This document shows positions 26,612 to 35,154 of a stretch of 64,000 bases of DNA, piece after piece. Made by a program: the position numbers and the translations under genes. Under the pieces are notes generated by a model. That model saw only the letters and a list, made by a program, of their open reading frames with translations. It was not told the DNA's origin and did no database searches. Positions within the stretch are counted from its first letter, which is position 1; each line of letters begins with the position of its first letter. The stretch is taken from NCBI RefSeq assembly GCF_001570585.1, contig NZ_BBXF01000005.1:496001-560000 (forward strand). Direction: 5' to 3'. This stretch comes from Herbidospora daliensis. Lineage in GTDB: Bacteria > Actinomycetota > Actinomycetes > Streptosporangiales > Streptosporangiaceae.

Positions 26612-26976
26612 CCGTCGTAGGCGATCTGGCTGCGCTCGATGGCGGGGTTGTGCTCCACCGCCCACTCGGCCAGCGTGATCGCCGGGGCGATCAGGGTCTG
26701 GCCCATGGGCGTGAGCTCGTACTCCACCCGGGGCGGCACCTCGGCGTGGGCCGTGCGGGAGACGAGGCCGTCGCGTTCGAGCCGGCGCAGGCTCAGCGAC
26801 AACATGCGCTGCGAGATCTCGGGGATGTGCTGCTGCAGCTCGGTGAAGCGCAGCCGCCGGCCGTGCAGGGTCGCGACGATCAGCAGGGTCCACCTGGTGC
26901 CGATCCGGTCGAGGATGGCCCGCACGGTCCGGCCGGCGTCTCCCCTGATCAGGCAGGTCTTCTCGTTCTGTGACAC
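26596..26976 (-). CDS. HxlR-family regulator
   Basis: A 126-residue HxlR (MarR-like winged helix) regulator. Typical phrases: IGTRWTLLIVATLHGRRLRFTELQQHIPEISQRMLSLSLRRLERDGLVSR and VEYELTPMGQTL. An N-terminal CLIRGDAG retains the conserved cysteine near the helix-turn-helix that senses oxidants or electrophiles in some members. It is divergent from a DoxX gene with a 94-base spacer, a common actinobacterial pairing, so it likely represses doxX. Confidence 0.9.
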   Translation of the reverse strand: MSQNEKTCLIRGDAGRTVRAILDRIGTRWTLLIVATLHGRRLRFTELQQHIPEISQRMLSLSLRRLERDGLVSRTAHAEVPPRVEYELTPMGQTLIAPAITLAEWAVEHNPAIERSQIAYDGQSGG

Positions 26977-27070
26977 GGCGACTCCCGGTTACCACGCACA
27001 CGGATGTTCCTTTTGTACGCCATCCGGCGCTCCCCCATCATGAGCGGGCGCGACCAACGAGAGGAACACC

Positions 27071-27436
27071 ATGACCGTCGCCTATTGGATCATCGCCGGC
27101 CTGCTGGGCCTGTTCTACCTCTACGCCGGTGGTAAGAAGGTCTTCCAGAGCCAGGAGCGGCTGCGGCCCATGATGGGCTGGGTCGACACCGTCCCGATGC
27201 CGATGGTCCGGGTCATCGGGGTGCTGGAGGTGCTGGGCGCGGCCGGGCTGGTGCTGCCGCCCGCAACCGGCATTCTGCCCGGCCTGGCGCTGGCCGCCGC
27301 GATCGCGTTCACGGTGCTCCAGGTGCTCGCGACCGGGCTGCACCTGTCACGCGGCGAGGTCAAGGAGACCGGGCTGAACGTCACCCTGATCGTGCTCGCG
27401 GCGGCCGAGGTCTGGCTCGCGACGATTTGGCTCTGA
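27071..27436 (+). CDS. DoxX-family membrane protein
   Basis: A 121-residue DoxX/DoxD-like protein with four predicted membrane helices (about 4-20, 45-62, 68-88, 99-119). Typical phrases are GLFYLYAGGKKVF and RVIGVLEVLGAAGLVLPP. The ATG follows GAGAGGAACACC. DoxX proteins take part in thiosulfate or quinol-linked redox stress functions in some bacteria; the precise role here is unknown. Divergent from the HxlR regulator and abutting, stop to stop, the convergent membrane glycosyltransferase-like gene. Confidence 0.88.
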   Translation: MTVAYWIIAGLLGLFYLYAGGKKVFQSQERLRPMMGWVDTVPMPMVRVIGVLEVLGAAGLVLPPATGILPGLALAAAIAFTVLQVLATGLHLSRGEVKETGLNVTLIVLAAAEVWLATIWL

Positions 27437-28804
27437 TCAGGGGGTCGCGCCGAACCGGGCCCGCCACGGCCCGGCCAGGTCCTGCCGGTCCCAGCCGTCG
27501 GTGTAGGCCGGGGGCCGGACGCCCCGGTGGGTCACGATGACGTCGTGGCCGCGTTCGCGGAACCCCTCGACGCGCCGGGGCATGGTGTCGCCGAACCGCT
27601 GGGCGATGGCCTGCGACTCGCATCCCAGCAGGTAGCCGAGCTGGGCGCCGCCCTGTCCGTAGATCACGCAGGGCCCGTCGATCCGGGGGCGGAGCTCCTC
27701 GGCGGCGGCGTTCATGACGTCGCGGTCGGCGCGCACGCCCGACGACAGGCCGACGGCGACCACGGTCTGGAGGACCAGGTGGGCCGTCACCCCGGCCAGG
27801 CCGAGCCGGGGGGCGTGCAGGGCGGCGGTCGCGACGGGGAGGGCCAGCAGGGCGTACGCCGGAAGCAGGAACCGGGGGGCGGCGTAGTCGACGTAGAAGA
27901 AGTAGGGCAGCGCCATTGCCACGGCCGTCGCCGTCGTCAGCACGAGCGGGCGGAACCATTCGGTGCGCCTGGCCGCCCAGAGCCCGGCGCCCGCCGCCAG
28001 CGGGATCGCGATCCACCAGACGAGCAGCACCGGCGGCACGCCGCCGCACTCGACCCCGAAGCGGCACAACGCCGGGCCGTCGAGCGCTCGGGCCTGGTCG
28101 CCCAGGGTGCTGGTCAGCCCGGTGTCGTTGTGCTCCCCCGCCGCGCCGAGACGTTCGGCGACCCCGCCGAACCGGGCGACCGCCTCGACCGCCCACTGGC
28201 CCCAGCCGACGGCCAGCCCCGCGGCCAGCGCCGCCGTCTCCCGGAACCTCCGCTGCCACAGGGCGTACGCGACCAGCGGCGCCGCCAGCACCAGCGCGTC
28301 GGTGGGCCGCATGAGCGAGACGAGCACCATCGACGCGCCCAGGCCGAGCGGGCTCCCGGTCAGCAGGAAGCCGGTGGCGGCGACCGCGCCGAGGGCGACG
28401 TACAGGTTGGGCATCGCCTGGTTGCCGTAGAAGAGCGACAACCAGCACCCGGCCAGCAGCAGGGCGGCCAGCGGCACGACCCAGTGGTTCCTGACCCGCA
28501 ACCAGACGGCGAAGGCGCCGAAGAGGGCGACGGAGGAGACCAGGGTCAGCCAGATCCGCAGGACGACCACCTCGTCGGTGATCGCCACGATCGGCGCGAC
28601 GAGCAGCGGCACCCCTTGGGCGCGGGGGGCGGAGTAGACGGCGGGCGGGGCGTGGGCGGCGTACTGGGAGGCGTAGACCGCCTCGTCCCAGCCGATCCCC
28701 ATGCCGAGAGTGGGGACGAGGAGCTGGGCGGTGAAGTAGAGCGCCGCCACCCCCGCGAGCAGGACTGCGGGGGACGCGGTGACCTCTCGCCGGACGATGA
28801 CCAT
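27437..28804 (-). CDS. Polytopic membrane protein, GT-C glycosyltransferase-like
   Basis: A 455-residue integral membrane protein with about ten hydrophobic segments and an early extracytoplasmic loop with acidic residues (GIGWDEAVYASQYAAHAP, about residue 40). The Asp-Glu in the first loop and the overall plan resemble GT-C transferases (ArnT/PMT-like) that use lipid-linked sugars. A C-terminal soluble part (about 365-455) carries VIYGQGGAQLGYLLGCES. The start MVIVRRE at 28804 follows AGGGGG. The donor and acceptor are unknown. Divergent from the MerR gene. Confidence 0.75.
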   Translation of the reverse strand: MVIVRREVTASPAVLLAGVAALYFTAQLLVPTLGMGIGWDEAVYASQYAAHAPPAVYSAPRAQGVPLLVAPIVAITDEVVVLRIWLTLVSSVALFGAFAVWLRVRNHWVVPLAALLLAGCWLSLFYGNQAMPNLYVALGAVAATGFLLTGSPLGLGASMVLVSLMRPTDALVLAAPLVAYALWQRRFRETAALAAGLAVGWGQWAVEAVARFGGVAERLGAAGEHNDTGLTSTLGDQARALDGPALCRFGVECGGVPPVLLVWWIAIPLAAGAGLWAARRTEWFRPLVLTTATAVAMALPYFFYVDYAAPRFLLPAYALLALPVATAALHAPRLGLAGVTAHLVLQTVVAVGLSSGVRADRDVMNAAAEELRPRIDGPCVIYGQGGAQLGYLLGCESQAIAQRFGDTMPRRVEGFRERGHDVIVTHRGVRPPAYTDGWDRQDLAGPWRARFGATP

Positions 28805-28842
28805 GACGTCCCCCTGACCTCCAGGCGGCCGGGTACACCCGT

Positions 28843-28873
28843 TTGACCTGTAGTGCGCTACAGGTGGCACTGT
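28843..28873 (+). promoter_or_regulatory. MerR-type promoter with 19-bp spacer and palindrome
   Basis: The -35 TTGACC (28843-28848) and a weak -10 CACTGT (28868-28873) are 19 bases apart. The perfect inverted repeat ACCTGTAG-TGCG-CTACAGGT (28846-28865) fills the spacer. This is the classic architecture of MerR-activated promoters, where the regulator untwists an over-long spacer. The ATG at 28880 starts six bases past the -10, suggesting a leaderless message. Confidence 0.75.
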
Positions 28874-28879
28874 GGACGC

Positions 28880-29284
28880 ATGAGCGAGGTTCTGCTTCCC
28901 GAGGTCACCGTGGAGGTTCCGCCCGAGGGCCTGTCGATCACCGAGGTGTCCCGGGCGACCGGGATCGGCGTCGAGGCGCTGCGTTACTACGAGCGCGAAG
29001 GGCTGCTCCTGGACCCCACGCCGCGTGACGCCGGCGGCCGCCGGCGCTACCGCGAGGGCGACCTGGCCTGGATCGGCGGCCTGGTCATGCTCCGCGAGAC
29101 CGGCATGTCGATCGCCGACATCCGGCTCATGGCCGACCTGTGCCGCCGCGAGGGCACCGAGAGAGAACGCCTGGAGCTGCTGACCCGGCACCGGGAACGC
29201 GTGCTCGCCGAGCTCCGGCGCACCCAGCGCCACCTGCACGCCATCGAAGCGAAGATCACCAGTTACGAGGCAGTCACCACATGA
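28880..29284 (+). CDS. MerR-family regulator
   Basis: A 134-residue MerR regulator with an N-terminal winged helix (SITEVSRATGIGVEALRYYEREGLLLDPTPRDAGGRRRYREGDLAWIGGLVMLRETGMSIADI, about 18-80) and a long dimerisation helix (about 95-130). No cysteines suited to metal binding are present, so an organic or redox signal is likelier than a metal. The stop overlaps the aldo/keto reductase start (ATGA). It should activate its own operon through the upstream palindrome. Confidence 0.93.
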   Translation: MSEVLLPEVTVEVPPEGLSITEVSRATGIGVEALRYYEREGLLLDPTPRDAGGRRRYREGDLAWIGGLVMLRETGMSIADIRLMADLCRREGTERERLELLTRHRERVLAELRRTQRHLHAIEAKITSYEAVTT

Positions 29285-30249
29285 ACGACGTCAGTCTCGG
29301 CGCACTCCGCGTCTCCCGCCAGGGCCTCGGGGCCATGGGCATGAGCGCCTTCTACGGCGCCCGCGACGAGGCCGAGGCCATCGCCACCCTGAACCGGGCC
29401 GTCGACCTCGGGGTCACCCACATCGACACCGCCGAGGCCTACGGCCCCTACGAGAACGAGAAGCTGATCACCAGGGCGCTGGGGGCGCGCCGCGACGAGA
29501 TCACCATCGCCACCAAGTTCGCCCTCGATTTCGAGAACGGCGCGGTCATGGACGGCGGCCCCGCCCACGTGCGCCGCGCGGTGGAACGTTCCCTCCGCCA
29601 CCTGGACGTCGACGTGATCGACCTCTACTACCTGCACCGCGTCGACCCGGACGTGCCCATCGAGGAGACCGTCGGCGCGATGGCCGAGCTCGTCACGGCC
29701 GGGAAGGTGCGCCACCTGGGCCTGTCGGAGGCCGCGCCGGCCACCATCCGCCGGGCCCACGCCACCCACCCCATCGCGGCGGTGCAGTCGGAGTTGTCGC
29801 TGTTCGCCCCCGACGTGCTGCACAACGGGGTGAAGGACGTCCTCGACGAGCTGGGCGTCGGCCTGGTGGCCTTCTCCCCCATCGGCCGCGGCCTGCTGGG
29901 CGGCGCGATCGGCAAGGTGGACGACCTCGACGCCGACGACGCCCGCCGCACCCTCCCCTGGTTCAGCCCGGAGAACATCGCCGCCAACCGGCACCTGGTC
30001 GAGCGGGTCACCGCCGTGGCGGCCGGCCGGGGCGCGACGCCCGCGCAGATCTCGCTGGCCTGGGTCGCCGCGCAGGGCGCGGTCGCCATCCCCGGCACCA
30101 AGCGGCGGCGCTACCTGGAGGAGAACGCGGCCGCGATGGCGATCACCCTCACCCCCGAGGAGCTCACGGCGCTCGACGAGGCGGTCCCGGCCGGGGCGGT
30201 CACGGGAGCGCGGGACACCCCCGCGGGTCTGGCCAGGAACCATCTGTGA
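29281..30249 (+). CDS. Aldo/keto reductase
   Basis: A 322-residue NADPH-dependent aldo/keto reductase of the AKR13/YakC-like group. It shows the LGAMGMSAFYG start, HIDTAEAYGPYENE (catalytic Asp and Tyr), the conserved Lys in ATKFALDF, YYLHRVDPDVPIEETVGAM (His) and the NADP-binding GTKRRRYLEENAAA near the C-terminus. It reduces aldehydes or ketones in the cytosol. Translationally coupled to the MerR regulator, so it is probably induced by carbonyl compounds. Its 3' end overlaps the convergent sigma-factor gene by 50 bases. Confidence 0.93.
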   Translation: MNDVSLGALRVSRQGLGAMGMSAFYGARDEAEAIATLNRAVDLGVTHIDTAEAYGPYENEKLITRALGARRDEITIATKFALDFENGAVMDGGPAHVRRAVERSLRHLDVDVIDLYYLHRVDPDVPIEETVGAMAELVTAGKVRHLGLSEAAPATIRRAHATHPIAAVQSELSLFAPDVLHNGVKDVLDELGVGLVAFSPIGRGLLGGAIGKVDDLDADDARRTLPWFSPENIAANRHLVERVTAVAAGRGATPAQISLAWVAAQGAVAIPGTKRRRYLEENAAAMAITLTPEELTALDEAVPAGAVTGARDTPAGLARNHL

Positions 30250-31168
30250 CGAACAGCGGAAGCAGCCGTTCGGCGTCGAGGAAGGTCACGATGTCGGTGA
30301 TCGCGCCGTCGGCGACCTCCAGCACGACCAGGGCGAACGGGTGATGGACGCCGTCGGCGTCCGGGCGGGTCTGCCAGAAGGCGGCTGACCCGTTCGCCTC
30401 GGCCGGCCGCAACCGGGCCCCCGCGCACGACGCTCCGGGGGCCGACAGGGCCAGCCGGATCTGGTCGCGGCCGCGCAACCACCAGGCGAACGGCGGCATC
30501 GACATCGTGACGTCCTCGTGCAGCAGCGACACCAGGGTGTCGACGTCGTGGCGTTCGAACGCGGCGCAGTAGCGGTCGAGCAGGTCCCGATGGGCGGCGT
30601 CGCGAGGCCGGGCCTCCTCTGGGGCCCTGGCCCTCAGCGTCGCGCGGGCCCGCTGCAACGCGCTGTTGACCGAGGCGACGGTGGTGTCGAGCAGGTCGGC
30701 GGTCTCCCTGGCCGTCCAGCACAGGACGTCGCACAGGATCAGCGCCGCGCGCTGGCGGGCCGGCAGGTGCTGGAGGGCGGCGACGAACGCCAGGCGGATC
30801 GTCTCGCGCCGGACCGCCAGTTCGCCGGGGTCGTCGGTCGCCGGGAGGGCGCGGGCGTCGGGGATCGGGTGGATCCACCGGTCACCGGCGATCGGCGGCC
30901 CCAGCGGCGCGCCCGCCCGCGCGGCCGGGCCGAGGTCGATCGCCAGGGCCCGGCGCTGCGCGCCGCGCAGCATGTCGAGGCAGACGTTGGTGGCGATGCG
31001 GTAGAGCCAGGCACGCAACGAACCGCGCCGCTCGTCGTAGCTGTCGTAGGCCCGCCAGGCCCTGACGAGGGTCTCCTGGACGGCGTCCTCGGCCTCGAAG
31101 CCGGACCCCAGCATCCGGTAGCAGTAGCCGGTGAGCTCGGTCCGGTGCCGCTCCAGACGTTCCACCAT
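30200..31168 (-). CDS. ECF-type sigma factor with C-terminal SnoaL-like domain
   Basis: A 322-residue extracytoplasmic-function sigma factor. Region 2 (about 8-75: YRMLGSGFEAEDAVQETLVRAWRAYDSYDERRGSLRAWLYRIATNVCLDMLR) and region 4 (about 125-180: LQHLPARQRAALILCDVLCWTARETADLLDTTVASVNSALQRAR) are followed by a SnoaL/NTF2-like domain (about 190-320). This is the SigG/TIGR02960-type layout, in which the SnoaL domain regulates the sigma factor in place of a separate anti-sigma factor. No anti-sigma gene is adjacent, as expected. Divergent from the mycothiol-type isomerase gene. Confidence 0.9.
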   Translation of the reverse strand: MVERLERHRTELTGYCYRMLGSGFEAEDAVQETLVRAWRAYDSYDERRGSLRAWLYRIATNVCLDMLRGAQRRALAIDLGPAARAGAPLGPPIAGDRWIHPIPDARALPATDDPGELAVRRETIRLAFVAALQHLPARQRAALILCDVLCWTARETADLLDTTVASVNSALQRARATLRARAPEEARPRDAAHRDLLDRYCAAFERHDVDTLVSLLHEDVTMSMPPFAWWLRGRDQIRLALSAPGASCAGARLRPAEANGSAAFWQTRPDADGVHHPFALVVLEVADGAITDIVTFLDAERLLPLFVTDGSWPDPRGCPALP

Positions 31169-31214
31169 GCGTCGACTTTAGGGCCGGCCGATGAGTTCGC
31201 GGCCTCCGGTCCGT

Positions 31215-31877
31215 ATGTCCGGTGTGACGAATGCAGACACGACAGAAGAGACGGTACGCGCGGCGATCCGCGCCGAACGCCGCGAGCAGGCCGAGACGCT
31301 GGCCGCACTCCGGCCCGACCAGTGGGACGCCCCGACCCTGTGCGACGGGTGGCGGGTCAGGGACGTGGTGGCCCACACGACGCTGCCGTTCCGGCAGTCG
31401 GCCGGGCGCATGCTCCTGGAACTGGCACGATCGGGCGGAAGCTTCAACCGGATGGCCGACCGGCTGGCCCGCCGCGACGGCGACCGCATGAGCGCCGCCG
31501 ACCTCCTCGCCCTGCTCCGGGCCAACCTCGCCCATCCCTGGACGCCGCCCGGCGGCGGCCCGGCCGGGGCGTTGTCGCACGACGTCATCCACGGCCTCGA
31601 CATCACGGTCGCCCTCGGGCTGGGCCGGATCGTGCCGCCCGACCGGATCGCGATGGTCTTCGCCGGGATGACACCGAGGAACGTCGCCTTCTTCGGCGCC
31701 GACCTCACCGGCGTGCGGCTGCGGGCGACCGACCTCGACTGGACGCTCGGGGAGGGATCGCCGGTCACCGGCCGGGCCCAGGACCTGCTGCTGGTGGTCT
31801 GCGGGCGGCGCCTGCCGCCGGGTCACCTCGAAGGGGACGCCGCCGGCCGGTTCACCGCGCGCCGGGCCCCGGCATGA
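31215..31877 (+). CDS. Maleylpyruvate isomerase-family (mycothiol-dependent type) protein
   Basis: A 220-residue DinB-like/MDMPI_N protein. LAALRPDQWDAPTLCDGWRVRDVVAHTT is the family's hallmark, with the metal-binding His in VVAHT and a further histidine in GALSHDVIHGLDITVALG. The C-terminal part has the TDLDWTLGEGSPVTGRAQDLLLVVCGR phrase seen in these proteins. Some members use mycothiol as cofactor in isomerisation or detoxification; most have no known substrate. ATG 31215 is chosen; ATG 31191 is in frame. The 3' end overlaps the convergent HxlR gene by 26 bases. Confidence 0.88.
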   Translation: MSGVTNADTTEETVRAAIRAERREQAETLAALRPDQWDAPTLCDGWRVRDVVAHTTLPFRQSAGRMLLELARSGGSFNRMADRLARRDGDRMSAADLLALLRANLAHPWTPPGGGPAGALSHDVIHGLDITVALGLGRIVPPDRIAMVFAGMTPRNVAFFGADLTGVRLRATDLDWTLGEGSPVTGRAQDLLLVVCGRRLPPGHLEGDAAGRFTARRAPA

Positions 31878-32301
31878 GGTCGACGTCGCCGGCGTGCATC
31901 GGCTCGCCGCAGTGGGCGCAGCGCAGGTCGACGCCGCTGATCTCGCCGCACGCGTGGTGGCGGTAGAGCACCGGCGGGCCCGCCTCACCCGCGAGCCACC
32001 GGTCGCCCCACGCGGTCATGACCATGAGCAGGTCGACCAGCTCGGTCCCCTTGGCGGTCAGGCGGTACTCGTAGCGCGGCCGGTTGTCGTAGGGGTGGCG
32101 GTCGAGCACGCCCTGCTCGACGAGGTGGCCGAGCCGTTCGGTCAGCACCTTGCGGGAGATGCCGAGGTCGGCCTGGAGCTGGTCGAAGCGGTTCAGGCCG
32201 ACCCAGACGTCGCGCAGGATCAGCGGTGACCACGGTTCTCCGATGACGTCGAGGGTGCGCGCGATGGAGCAGGCCATCTCACCGAACTGGGTGCGTTGCA
32301 T
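31852..32301 (-). CDS. HxlR-family regulator with C-terminal zinc-ribbon-like tail
   Basis: A 149-residue HxlR regulator. MACSIARTLDVIGEPWSPLILRDVWVGLNRFDQLQADLGISRKVLTERLGHLVEQGVLDR is the winged helix, followed by YRLTAKGTELVDLLMVMTAWGDRW. The tail YRHHACGEISGVDLRCAHCGEPM has the C-x(n)-CxxC arrangement of a small zinc ribbon, common in this subgroup. Divergent from a PPOX oxidoreductase across nested GTTCC/GGAAC repeats. Confidence 0.9.
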   Translation of the reverse strand: MQRTQFGEMACSIARTLDVIGEPWSPLILRDVWVGLNRFDQLQADLGISRKVLTERLGHLVEQGVLDRHPYDNRPRYEYRLTAKGTELVDLLMVMTAWGDRWLAGEAGPPVLYRHHACGEISGVDLRCAHCGEPMHAGDVDLMPGPGAR

Positions 32302-32318
32302 GCCGCCATCCTAGCCAT

Positions 32319-32377
32319 CGGGGTTCCCTGAAGGAACTTAAGCTGTTACGGTTACAGAGTCTCCTCAAGGAACCCCG
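32319..32377. promoter_or_regulatory. HxlR operator region with nested repeats
   Basis: GTTCC-N5-GGAAC (32323-32337) is a short palindrome. A wider inverted repeat, CGGGGTTCC (32319-32327) and GGAACCCCG (32369-32377), brackets the divergent promoter region, and TGAAGGAAC/TCAAGGAAC form direct repeats 36 bases apart. This fits two dimer sites of the HxlR protein controlling itself and the PPOX gene. Confidence 0.55.
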
Positions 32378-32392
32378 AAAGGACGTGGACAG

Positions 32393-32824
32393 ATGACCGG
32401 ACGCGACCAGCCTGAGCCACCTGCGCTACGAGGTGACCCGATGATCGACCCCGACGTCCGCCGCGTCCTCGACGGCACCTCGATCGCCCACCTCGCCACC
32501 CTCCTGGCCGACGGCTCGCCGCACAACGTGCCGGTCTTCATCGGCGCCCACGGCGACCACGTCGTCGTCTTCACCGGCCCGGGGTCCCGCAAGGCGCGCA
32601 ACCTGCGCCGCGACCCCCGGCTGGCGATCTCGATCGCGCCCGCCGACAACCCGTTCGAGCCCGTCGTCATCCGCGGGCGGGTCGTCGAGTGGATCGACGG
32701 CGACGCCGGGTGGGAGATCATCGACCGGCTGGCCCTGAAGTACACCGGGCAGCCCTACGGCCGTGACCAGGACCGCGTGGTGGCCGTGATCGAGCCCGAG
32801 CTACAGCGGATCGGCGTCGGCTAA
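32393..32824 (+). CDS. PPOX-class (F420-type) oxidoreductase
   Basis: A 143-residue split-barrel protein of the pyridoxamine-phosphate-oxidase-like family. IAHLATLLADGSPHNVPVFIGAHGDHVVVFTGPGSRKARNLRRDPRLAISIAPADNPFEPVVIRGRV is typical of F420- or FMN-binding members that reduce enones or act in detoxification. Start ATG 32393 after AAAGGA; an internal ATG at 32441 is possible. Divergent from the HxlR regulator, which likely controls it. Its end overlaps the convergent serine hydrolase by 24 bases. Confidence 0.9.
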   Translation: MTGRDQPEPPALRGDPMIDPDVRRVLDGTSIAHLATLLADGSPHNVPVFIGAHGDHVVVFTGPGSRKARNLRRDPRLAISIAPADNPFEPVVIRGRVVEWIDGDAGWEIIDRLALKYTGQPYGRDQDRVVAVIEPELQRIGVG

Positions 32825-33877
32825 GCGGAGCAGACCCTTCGTGAGGGCGCCGTTGAGGTCCTCCAGGTTCCACCTCCCCTTCCGGTAGGCGTGGTTGGTG
32901 ATCCAAAAGACCATCGTTCCCTTGTCGAGAGAGCGGGCGAGGTCGCCGTACGACCAGTCGTTGCCGCCGTCGTGCTCGACGACCCGGCCGAACTCGGTGC
33001 GCGGGAACACACCCCAGCCGTAGCCGTAGGAGAGCTTCGCCGTCCGGTCGACGAGCACCCGCGCCCGGAACATCTCCGCCTTGGCCCGGCGCGACAGGAT
33101 CACGTCCCCGTTCAGCGCGCGGTGCCAGCGGTAGAGGTCGCGGGCGGTGGAGAGCATGCCGCCATTGCCCCTCAGGTACCAGTGGGGGCCGTCGGCCGCC
33201 CACGGGTGATCAGTGGGCCGTCCCTGTCGCCTGCCCTGGCGGTCGTACTCGACCGCGATCTGGCCCGGCGCCCAGCGGGGCAGCACGTAGCCGGTGCTCC
33301 TCATGCCGGCGGGGGCGAACAGGTGGTCGTCCAGGAACCGTTCGTAGGACGAGCCGGAGACCCGCTCCACGACGGCGGCGAGCAGGCTGTAGCCCAGATT
33401 GGAGTAGTGGAACGCGGCGCCGGGCGCCGACCGCAACGGAGAGGCCAGGGCGCGCCGGACCATGGTGTCGCGGCCGACCGGGTCGTAGTCGTCGCCGAGG
33501 TCGGTCAGGCCGGAGGTGTGGGTCAGCAGATGGCGCAGGGTGATACGCCGTTTGTCGGCCGGCACCCGGCCGAGGTGGACGGAGATCGGGTCGGTGGTGC
33601 GCAGCTTTCCCGCCATCTGCAGCTTCATGATCGCGGCGGCGGTGAACTGCTTGGTGATCGACATGACGTCGTAGGCCGTGTCGCACCCGGCCGGGGTCTT
33701 CTTCTCACGGTCGGCCAGGCCGAATCCGGCGCAGTGCACGAGCGTGCCGTGCCGGGCCACCGCGACGGTGCCGCCGGGGCCGTGCGGCACCGTCCGGTCG
33801 AGGAACGCGTCGATTCCCGGATGGACCGGAGACAGCAGGACGCCGGCGAGGGCGGCGGGCAACCAGGGAGAGATCAT
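32801..33877 (-). CDS. Serine hydrolase, class C beta-lactamase/D-alanyl-D-alanine carboxypeptidase fold
   Basis: A 358-residue protein of the beta-lactamase/transpeptidase-like family. The N-terminus (MISPWLPAALAGVLLSPVHP) looks like a weak signal or anchor. SxxK is in VMSITKQFTAA, the YxN motif in FHYSNLGYSLLAAVVERVSG, and the third motif region in VEHDGGNDWSYG (His-x-Gly type). It probably acts outside the membrane as an esterase or peptidase; true beta-lactamase activity is unlikely to be predictable. No clear ribosome site. Divergent from the XRE-like gene. Confidence 0.87.
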   Translation of the reverse strand: MISPWLPAALAGVLLSPVHPGIDAFLDRTVPHGPGGTVAVARHGTLVHCAGFGLADREKKTPAGCDTAYDVMSITKQFTAAAIMKLQMAGKLRTTDPISVHLGRVPADKRRITLRHLLTHTSGLTDLGDDYDPVGRDTMVRRALASPLRSAPGAAFHYSNLGYSLLAAVVERVSGSSYERFLDDHLFAPAGMRSTGYVLPRWAPGQIAVEYDRQGRRQGRPTDHPWAADGPHWYLRGNGGMLSTARDLYRWHRALNGDVILSRRAKAEMFRARVLVDRTAKLSYGYGWGVFPRTEFGRVVEHDGGNDWSYGDLARSLDKGTMVFWITNHAYRKGRWNLEDLNGALTKGLLRLADADPL

Positions 33878-33970
33878 GCGATCGACGCTGGCCGATCCCG
33901 CTCGCCGGGGGCAACGATTGTGCTGTTCCGGCTTGTGCGGATCCGTGCGAGTCCGTTGTACTGCCGGGTT

Positions 33971-34366
33971 ATGAGCCCCGATGGACAGTCGGCCCGTCCC
34001 GACCCGGCCGCCGCGCGCACCGACGCCGAGTTCGCAGCCCAGCTGCGACGACTCAAGGTCTGGTCGGGACGCAGCTACCGCGACATCCAGCTGCACGCGC
34101 AGCGGGCCGGTCACCATCTGCCCTATTCGACCGCCGCGGGCATGCTCAAGCGCGACACGCTGCCCCGCCGGGAGGCGCTCACCGCGTTCGTCCTCGGGTG
34201 CGGCCTCGACCTGCAGGCGGCCGAGGCGTGGAACGCCGCGCGGACCCGGCTCGACCTGGGCGGCCTGCCGCCGGAACCGCCACGCCGCCCCTGGTGGGCG
34301 GTGGTCGCCGCCGCCCTGGTGGCCGTCGTCCAGGACGAGGAGGAGGTCGTGGAGGTGCTCGGCTAG
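33971..34366 (+). CDS. Truncated XRE-like protein with one membrane segment
   Basis: A 131-residue protein. Residues 20-75 (FAAQLRRLKVWSGRSYRDIQLHAQ..GHHLPYSTAAGMLKRDTLPRREALTAFVLGCG) match the N-terminal helix-turn-helix domain of a large actinobacterial family. A single hydrophobic segment (PWWAVVAAALVAVV, about 107-120) precedes an acidic tail. Family members usually carry a longer extracytoplasmic or repeat-containing C-terminus, so this is a short form. ATG 33971. Overlaps the convergent MBL gene by four bases. Confidence 0.75.
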   Translation: MSPDGQSARPDPAAARTDAEFAAQLRRLKVWSGRSYRDIQLHAQRAGHHLPYSTAAGMLKRDTLPRREALTAFVLGCGLDLQAAEAWNAARTRLDLGGLPPEPPRRPWWAVVAAALVAVVQDEEEVVEVLG

Positions 34367-35154
34367 AACTGCCGGAACTGCCCTTCGTGGACGTCGCCCA
34401 CCCACTCCCAGCCCGGCTTGGCCGACGGGCCGATCCGGGGGTCGGCGGGCGCCCGGCCGTCGCGCAGCGCGAGCACGTAGGCGCGGTCCAGGTCGATCCG
34501 CTCCCGCGCCTGACCCGGTCCGCCGACCGACCCGTGGCCCGGGATGACCACGCCGGCCTGGCCCGCGACGTCCTCGATCAGGTCGAGCGCGGCGAGGTAG
34601 TCGGCGACGCCGCCGGACTCCAGCATCGGGATCAGGACGTCGGACAGCATGTCCCCCGCGATCAGCACACCACGGTCCTCGATCAGCAGCGCGGCGTGGC
34701 CGGGCGCGTGCGCCTGATGCTCGACGATCCGGACGGCGGGACCGTCCCAGGGGATTCGCGTGGCGCCGGGAGGAAGGCCGGTGACGAGGCCGAGGAGGTC
34801 GAGCGGCACCTGCCCGGCGATCTCCGTCTCCAGGAGGTGGTCGGCGATGTCGTCCTTCGCGCCCGCGTGCGACAGCTCCTCTTCCATGGCGGCCGCGCAG
34901 CGGGCGGTGCCGTAACGGGGAACGTCGCCGAACCGGGCGTCCCAGAGCACGTGGTCCCAGTGGGGATGGGTCGAGAAGCCCGCCACCACGGGCTGCCCCA
35001 GCTCGGCGAGGTCGCCCGCGAGACAGTCGAGCTCGGCGCGGGTCAGCCCCGGGTCGACGAGCAGCACGCCGCCGTCCCCCCGCACCACGATCGTGTTGGT
35101 CTGCACGAACACGCTCTCGTGGACCCACACCCCCTCGGCGGCCTGGGTCAGCAT
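34363..35154 (-). CDS. MBL-fold metallohydrolase
   Basis: A 263-residue metallo-beta-lactamase-fold hydrolase. The metal motif HxHxDH is present as STHPHWDHVLW, with later ligands in APGHAALLIEDRGVLIAGDMLSD and VVIPGHGSVG. Two metal ions, likely zinc, would activate water for ester, thioester or lactone hydrolysis. Its ATG overlaps the stop of the upstream DHFR-like gene by a single base (TGATG), so they are an operon controlled by the divergent HxlR gene. Confidence 0.9.
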   Translation of the reverse strand: MLTQAAEGVWVHESVFVQTNTIVVRGDGGVLLVDPGLTRAELDCLAGDLAELGQPVVAGFSTHPHWDHVLWDARFGDVPRYGTARCAAAMEEELSHAGAKDDIADHLLETEIAGQVPLDLLGLVTGLPPGATRIPWDGPAVRIVEHQAHAPGHAALLIEDRGVLIAGDMLSDVLIPMLESGGVADYLAALDLIEDVAGQAGVVIPGHGSVGGPGQARERIDLDRAYVLALRDGRAPADPRIGPSAKPGWEWVGDVHEGQFRQF

